NCBI GenBank assembly: GCA_009784565.1
Contig: WRBL01000014.1
Coordinates: forward strand, 1-42,137
Source of the DNA: Streptosporangiales bacterium
GTDB taxonomy: Bacteria; Actinomycetota; Actinomycetes; Streptosporangiales; Streptosporangiaceae
Direction: 5' to 3'
Length of the DNA stretch: 42,137 nucleotides
Position numbers and translations under genes: made by a program
The notes under the pieces: model-generated
Databases searched by the model: none
Told to the model about the DNA's origin: nothing
Seen by the model: the letters and a program-made list of their open reading frames with translations, nothing else
In this document: positions 38,255-42,137 of the stretch, piece after piece
How positions within the stretch are numbered: position 1 is the first letter of the stretch
Layout of the letters: each line of letters begins with the position of its first letter

Positions 38255-39436
38255 GTGGGCTCGGATCTCCCTGGCCTGGGGCCGGCCAGGCTGTGGGCGG
38301 CGCGGAAGTTCCCGTACCTGGCGACCGGGCTGTTCGGAGCGCCGGTGACGGCGGATCCGGGCAGCGGCACGGTCTCGGTGGACCGGCGCTGGCGGATGCT
38401 GGCCGACCCGGACCTGACCGCGCGATGGTCGGCGGCCGAACTGGGCAGCGTCCTGGTGCATCACGTCTGCCACCTGATCCGGGACCACTCCGGGCGGGCG
38501 TCGGCCCTGGGCGTCGGCCCGCCGGAGTCTCCCCGGTGGATCCGGGCCGCGGACGCGGAGATCAACGACGACCTGATCCCGGCGGGGCTGGAGCTTCCCG
38601 GTTCGCCGGTAACGCCCGCGGACTTCGGGGCCCGCGAGGGGAAACTGGCCGAAGAGTACTTCGAGATGCTGGGGCAGGCCCGGGTCGTCCCTTCTCCGTC
38701 GGCCTGGTTTGACTGCGGGTCCGGGGCGGACGGGCGGCATCAGGACGGACCCGGCGACGAGGACGGGCTGAGCGACGCTCAGGCGGACCTGCTGCGGCGG
38801 CAGGTCGCCCGGGACGTCGCGCGAGCCGGACGGGAACCCGGCGCCGTGCCGTCCGGGCTGCTGCGCTGGGCCCGGGACGTACTGTCACCCCAGGTCGACT
38901 GGCGGCGCCTCCTGGCCGCCGAACTGCGGCGCGCCGTGGCCGATGTCGCGGGCGCGGCCGACTATTCCTACCGGCGGCCCTCCCGGCGGGCGCCGTCGTC
39001 CCCGGCGGTGGTGCTGCCGGCGCTGCGGCGGCCGGTGCCGGAACTCGCGGTGGTCTGCGACACCTCGGCGTCGATGACCCCCGAACTGCTCGAGATGGCC
39101 CTGGCCGAGGTGTCGGGCCTGCTGCGCGGGCTGGGCCTGGCCCGGCGGCTGCGGGTGCTGGCCTGCGACACGGCGGTGGGCCCGGCGCAGCGAATCACGA
39201 AGGCCCGGGAGGTGACGCTGTTCGGCGGCGGCGGCACGAACATGGGCGCGGGCATCGCCGCCGCCTCGGCGCTGCGGCCGCGACCGTCGGTCTGCGTGGT
39301 GCTGACCGACGGGTACACCCCCTGGCCGGGCCAGGCACCGCGGGGCATGCGCGTGATCGCCGGCCTGCTCGGCCCCGACGCCCCGGACGCCCCGCCCTGG
39401 GCCCGGGCGGTACGCGTCACGCCCGATCACCCGTGA
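38255..39436 (+). CDS. DUF2201/VWA-like protein, partner of MoxR
   Basis: A 393-residue protein with an N-terminal metallopeptidase-like domain (DUF2201 type) and a C-terminal VWA-like domain. The peptidase-like helix reads LGSVLVHHVCHLIRDHSGR: where zinc peptidases have HExxH, this has H69-H70-V-C-H73, so the catalytic Glu is absent. The VWA part begins PELAVVCDTSASMTPEL, giving the metal-site DxSxS, then GGGGTNMGAGI and VVLTDGYTPW. The middle is acidic and linker-like. Start GTG 38255, two bases after the MoxR stop. Its last 20 bases overlap the end of the convergent XRE gene. The pair probably forms a chaperone complex; the client is unknown. Confidence 0.85.
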   Translation: MGSDLPGLGPARLWAARKFPYLATGLFGAPVTADPGSGTVSVDRRWRMLADPDLTARWSAAELGSVLVHHVCHLIRDHSGRASALGVGPPESPRWIRAADAEINDDLIPAGLELPGSPVTPADFGAREGKLAEEYFEMLGQARVVPSPSAWFDCGSGADGRHQDGPGDEDGLSDAQADLLRRQVARDVARAGREPGAVPSGLLRWARDVLSPQVDWRRLLAAELRRAVADVAGAADYSYRRPSRRAPSSPAVVLPALRRPVPELAVVCDTSASMTPELLEMALAEVSGLLRGLGLARRLRVLACDTAVGPAQRITKAREVTLFGGGGTNMGAGIAAASALRPRPSVCVVLTDGYTPWPGQAPRGMRVIAGLLGPDAPDAPPWARAVRVTPDHP

Positions 39437-40187
39437 GCAGTTCCCTGGACCTCTGAATCACCCTCTGCAGCTGGCCATCCGCCGTCTCCAGGCTGAACAG
39501 GGGCGTCACCCCTACCCGGGCTCGCGGGAGCGGCTCGATTTTCTCCCGGAGAAACAGGGTCAGGCTGAAGGTAGGCTCCGGCAGCGGGTCGATGTCCACC
39601 CAGCAGACCTGCTCGAACGGGCTGGCGAGCCGGATCCGGACCGGCCCGTGCATGGACCGGTAATCGGGTGACCCCGGTATCCGCAGGTCACGATTCTCGT
39701 AGTCGCCGCGGCCCGCGCCGATCGCTTCCAGCATGAACGTCATCCGCTCAAGTGCTTCCTCGTCGTCCGCGGCCACCGCGATCTCCAGGGTTTCCACCGG
39801 GACGGGCACTCCCTGCAGGGCCGCGGCGGCCGCGCCCTCAACGACGAACGGGATCCCGTCGAAGAGCGAGAAGTACGCGGCGGCGTCAGTCCCCCAGCCG
39901 GCGACGACATCGGTGAGCGGCCGCCCAGCCCCTTGCCTGATCACGTCATCGACGTCGGCGAACTGCGGCTCCGTCTCCAGATGCAGCCTCAGTCCCATCG
40001 ATCGAAGCACCCGGTCAACCAGGTCCAGCGTCGAGGCACGCCGACCGAGCTCAAGCTGGGAGATGGTCGTAGAGCTCACCCCGGCCATCTCGGCCAGGGT
40101 CGTTTGACTCAGAGCGCGTCCCTCGCGCTCGGCTCGAAGCACTTCCGCGACGCGATCCGCTGACCGGTCATCCTTGATACTGGCCAC
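39417..40187 (-). CDS. XRE-family HTH protein with a C-terminal domain, possibly nucleotidyltransferase-like
   Basis: A 256-residue protein with an N-terminal HTH: LSQTTLAEMAGVSSTTISQLELGRRASTLDLVDRVLRSMGLRLHLE (about residues 27-72). The C-terminal ~170 residues contain GIPFVVEGAAAAALQGVPVPVETLEIAVAADDEEALERM and VRIRLASPFEQVCWVDIDPLP, which resemble the nucleotidyltransferase-like fold of AbiEii/AntE-type proteins. The classical GSxxRG-DxD catalytic signature is not obvious, so this is a tentative structural call. Start GTG 40187 behind AGGGGG. Its 3' end overlaps the VWA gene by 20 bp. It could regulate itself, the MoxR-VWA operon or a toxin-antitoxin-like unit; no toxin gene is adjacent. 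Confidence 0.72.
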   Translation of the reverse strand: MASIKDDRSADRVAEVLRAEREGRALSQTTLAEMAGVSSTTISQLELGRRASTLDLVDRVLRSMGLRLHLETEPQFADVDDVIRQGAGRPLTDVVAGWGTDAAAYFSLFDGIPFVVEGAAAAALQGVPVPVETLEIAVAADDEEALERMTFMLEAIGAGRGDYENRDLRIPGSPDYRSMHGPVRIRLASPFEQVCWVDIDPLPEPTFSLTLFLREKIEPLPRARVGVTPLFSLETADGQLQRVIQRSRELLTGDRA

Positions 40188-40233
40188 CTTCGTACCCCCT
40201 GAGCACGGAGCAACGTATTCGAGCGAGTCGGCC

Positions 40234-40260
40234 TATCGGAAAACGGTTGCCTTCCCGATA
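40234..40260. promoter_or_regulatory. TATCGG-N15-CCGATA dyad upstream of the XRE gene
   Basis: Perfect 6-bp arms with partial further symmetry (AA/TT), 47 bp before the XRE start codon and 63 bp before the YoaK start. It is in the right place for an XRE autoregulatory operator in this divergent spacer. Confidence 0.4.
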
Positions 40261-40323
40261 TCCGGTAAGCCGAGAAAACTGAGACCATGACCTCGTTCCG
40301 AGGACACCGTCCATGGGGGAAGA

Positions 40324-41046
40324 GTGACACGCGGGTCTGACATTTCAGGGGCGGAGCCGCCAGCCGGGCAGCCGACGGAGCGGGTGCTGACCGGGATCGC
40401 GGTGCTGCTGACGTTCGCGTCGGGAGCCTCCGACGTCGCCAGCTACACCCGGCTGGGCGGGGTCTTCACCAGCGTGATGACCGGGAACATGGTGGTGCTC
40501 GGGCTGTCGCTGGCCCGGGGGTCGGCGGTGCTGGCGACGCATACCGTCACGTCGGTCGCCGGGTACGCGCTGGGCGTCGTCGCGGGCACGCGGATCGCCT
40601 GGTACCGCGCAGCCGGGAAAACCGCCCGTGACGACACCTGGCCTCCGCACATCACCCTGGCCCTGCTGGCCGAGTTCGTGCTGGTCTGCGGCGTCGCCGC
40701 CGGCTGGGAACTGACCGGGAGCCGGCCCGCCGGAGCCGTGCAGTTCATCATGCTGGTGATCGCCGCCGCGGCCATGGGGATCCAGTCGTCGACGGTGAAC
40801 CAGATGGGGCTGGGCAACGTGTCCACCACGTACCTGACCGGGACGCTGACCGGGCTGGTCACCGTGATCGCCCGGCCCGACGGGACCCGGCCCGGTCTGC
40901 GGCGGCCCGGCGTCCTGGCCGGGCTGCTTCTGGGCGCGGTGCTGGCAGGCGTTCTCGTGGCCTTCGTCCCCGCCGCCGTGCCGGCCCTGCCGCTGCTGGC
41001 CGTCGGCACGGCGACCGCGCTCGCGTCGGGCCCGCTTCGCCGCTGA
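40324..41046 (+). CDS. YoaK/DUF1275 family membrane protein
   Basis: A 240-residue integral membrane protein with six predicted helices. Family marks are LTFASGASDVASYTRLGGVFTSVMTGNMVVLGLSLARG at the start and AAAAMGIQSSTVNQMGLGNVSTTYLTGTLTGLV in the second half. DUF1275 proteins are small transporter-like proteins of unknown substrate. GTG 40324 follows GGGGGAAGA. Divergent from the XRE gene and convergent with def, 12 bp from its end; no hairpin was seen between them. Confidence 0.9.
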   Translation: MTRGSDISGAEPPAGQPTERVLTGIAVLLTFASGASDVASYTRLGGVFTSVMTGNMVVLGLSLARGSAVLATHTVTSVAGYALGVVAGTRIAWYRAAGKTARDDTWPPHITLALLAEFVLVCGVAAGWELTGSRPAGAVQFIMLVIAAAAMGIQSSTVNQMGLGNVSTTYLTGTLTGLVTVIARPDGTRPGLRRPGVLAGLLLGAVLAGVLVAFVPAAVPALPLLAVGTATALASGPLRR

Positions 41047-41058
41047 GGCGTCAGCGGG

Positions 41059-41595
41059 TCAGGAGAAAATCCCGTTGATCTTGTGCGGGCTGGTCTTGAC
41101 CGGGCCGTTCCAGTCCGCCTCGCGGATCGCCTTCATGGCCTGCTTGCGGTTGGCGGCGTCCATGCGGTCGATGAACAGCACGCCGTCCAGGTGGTCGGTC
41201 TCGTGCTGCATGCAGCGGGCCAGGATCTGGGTGCCCACGATCTGGACCGGGTCACCGCGGTCGGTGAAGCCCTTGGCCACCGTGTTCAGACGGCGCTTGA
41301 CGTCGTGGTAGACGCCCGGGAACGACAGGCAGCCCTCTTCGCCCTCTTCTTCCTCCTCATCGGGGAACTCGAGGACGGGGTTCACCAGGTGACCGCGTTC
41401 CTCGCCCACCGCGTACACGAACACCCTCTGGCTCACGCCGATCTGCGGCGCGGCCAGGCCGGCGCCCTGGGCGTCGTCGAGTGTCTGCGTCAGGTCCTTG
41501 ACGAGGTTGCGGAGCTGCTTGTCGAAGTCGGTGACGGGGTCGGCTTCAGTGCGCAGCACCGGGTCGCCGAACAGCCGGATCGGACGGATGGCCAT
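41059..41595 (-). CDS. def: Peptide deformylase
   Basis: Metalloenzyme removing the N-formyl group from nascent proteins, 178 residues. The three family motifs are intact: GAGLAAPQIGVSQRVFVY, EEGCLSFPG (the metal Cys) and QHETDHLDGVLFIDRM (HExxH type, two metal His). An acidic loop EEEEEGEE precedes the second motif. The C-terminus has an extension, DWNGPVKTSPHKINGIF, common in actinobacterial copies. The start ATG 41595 gives MAIRPIRLFGDPVLRTEADPV, the canonical N-terminus. Other deformylase copies are usual in these genomes. Confidence 0.95.
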   Translation of the reverse strand: MAIRPIRLFGDPVLRTEADPVTDFDKQLRNLVKDLTQTLDDAQGAGLAAPQIGVSQRVFVYAVGEERGHLVNPVLEFPDEEEEEGEEGCLSFPGVYHDVKRRLNTVAKGFTDRGDPVQIVGTQILARCMQHETDHLDGVLFIDRMDAANRKQAMKAIREADWNGPVKTSPHKINGIFS

Positions 41596-41646
41596 GCCTT
41601 CCAGGGTAATGCCTTCCGGTGACCGCCGATCCAGGCAGAAAGTTTC

Positions 41647-41676
41647 TTGACAAGGCGAGTACAGAGAATCTATAAC
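41647..41676 (+). promoter_or_regulatory. Housekeeping-type promoter of the Hsp20 gene
   Basis: TTGACA, 18 bases, then TATAAC: close to the ideal vegetative consensus and unusually strong for this GC-rich sequence. The imperfect palindrome ATAACTGAAGTTGT overlaps the -10 and could be a repressor site. I see no HAIR or CIRCE element. Confidence 0.75.
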
Positions 41677-41711
41677 TGAAGTTGTAAGTTTCCTAGAACG
41701 GAGGAAGCAAG

Positions 41712-42137
41712 ATGTACCTGACGGCTCTGGACCGCGACTTCGACCGGCTCGTCCGCCGGGCCTTCGGCCCCAGCACCCTGATCGAGACCGCCAGCGGCGG
41801 CCCCGCCCCGGCCATGCCGATGGACACCGTCCGCCGCGACGGCGAGGTCGTCCTGCGCTTCGACATCCCGGGCGTGTCCCCGGATCAGATTGAGGTGACC
41901 GTCGACAAGGGCATCCTGTCGGTGAGCGCCACGCGCGAGGCAGACAAGACCGAGGGCGAAACCGAGCAGCACGTCGTCCGCGAGCGCTACTACGGCAGCG
42001 TGACGCGCCGCGTCCGCCTGTCGGACAACCTGGACGCCGAGAAGATCGAGGCGTCCAACGACAACGGCGTCTTGGAGATCCGGATCCCGGTCCAGGAGGA
42101 GGCCCAGCCCCGCAAGATCACCATCGGGGCCAGGCAC
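41712..42137 (+). CDS. Hsp20/alpha-crystallin small heat shock protein, 3' truncated by window
   Basis: ATP-independent chaperone that holds unfolding proteins. Absent from the plus-strand ORF track because its stop is outside the window. It reads MYLTALDRDFDRLVRRAFGP, then the alpha-crystallin domain DTVRRDGEVVLRFDIPGVSPDQIEVTVDKGILSVSATRE, ERYYGSVTRRVRLSDNLDAEKI and the closing GVLEIRIPVQEEA; 142 codons are visible. ATG 41712 follows GGAGG at 7 bases. The minus-strand ORF listed over this region is a shadow. The promoter is strong and probably repressor-controlled. Confidence 0.93.
   Translation, partial: MYLTALDRDFDRLVRRAFGPSTLIETASGGPAPAMPMDTVRRDGEVVLRFDIPGVSPDQIEVTVDKGILSVSATREADKTEGETEQHVVRERYYGSVTRRVRLSDNLDAEKIEASNDNGVLEIRIPVQEEAQPRKITIGARH

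Noticed and set aside
1-42137. CRISPR arrays, insertion sequences, prophage, tRNA or rRNA genes
   Set aside because: No regularly spaced repeats, transposase or integrase motifs, or recognisable RNA gene signatures were seen; the content looks like syntenic core chromosome.

Overview
The window is a gene-dense, GC-rich chromosomal segment, almost certainly from a mycelial actinobacterium related to Streptomyces or the Streptosporangiales. Evidence: strong G/C third-position bias, many GTG starts, 4-bp GTGA/ATGA operon overlaps, actinobacterial -10 boxes, and marker genes typical of the phylum (kgd, whiB1, pdtaS, sigR-rsrA, a SigB/SigH-type sigma factor, nickel SOD, a DasR-like regulator). From memory, the gene order resembles the S. 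coelicolor SCO5208-SCO5281 stretch (hisN, rsgA, aroA, sigR-rsrA, dasR, wblE, sigH, sodN/sodX, malic enzyme, kgd). I therefore read it as core chromosome, not an island. I saw no tRNA, rRNA, insertion sequence, prophage or CRISPR array.

Layout. 1-6.6 kb: the 3' part of kgd, a DUF6104 mini-gene, a PadR regulator with an arginine/aspartate-rich coiled tail, an MDR oxidoreductase and an NAD(P)-malic enzyme. 6.8-10.2 kb: a CGNR-type zinc-finger protein, an APC permease, and divergent sodX (protease) and sodN (Ni-SOD). 10.5-15.6 kb: an anti-sigma/sigma pair, a small membrane protein, a lipid-kinase-like enzyme, whiB1 and the convergent kinase pdtaS. 15.7-18.5 kb: bioF, a DasR-like GntR regulator and bioD, translationally overlapped. 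18.6-22.6 kb: two paralogous DUF3311 + sodium:solute symporter modules, convergent on one hairpin terminator. 22.7-26.7 kb: two membrane HD-domain proteins, rsrA and sigR with a textbook SigR promoter. 26.8-32.1 kb: methyltransferase, SRAP/YedK, aroA, rsgA, hisN and a CBS protein. 32.4-39.4 kb: a six-gene co-directional run (two unrecognised proteins, a family-A DNA polymerase, a UMP-kinase-like protein, a MoxR ATPase and a DUF2201/VWA protein), met by a convergent XRE-family protein. 39.4-42.1 kb: that XRE protein, a YoaK protein, peptide deformylase and the start of an Hsp20 gene.

How it fits together. Redox control (SigR/RsrA, Ni-SOD, WhiB1), stress sigma signalling (the RsbW-like protein and its sigma factor, with a SigB-type promoter before the CBS gene) and carbon metabolism (2-oxoglutarate decarboxylation, malic enzyme, carboxylate-type symporters, DasR-like regulator) dominate. 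Several CRP-like dyads (GTGA-N6-TCAC) lie before whiB1, the permease and one symporter module, with a weaker one before the other, suggesting a shared cAMP-receptor-protein layer. The best candidate for an undescribed system is the 32.4-39.4 kb run, where replication/nucleotide genes are joined to a MoxR-VWA chaperone pair and two unrecognised proteins. All identifications come from reading motifs by eye; no database search was run.
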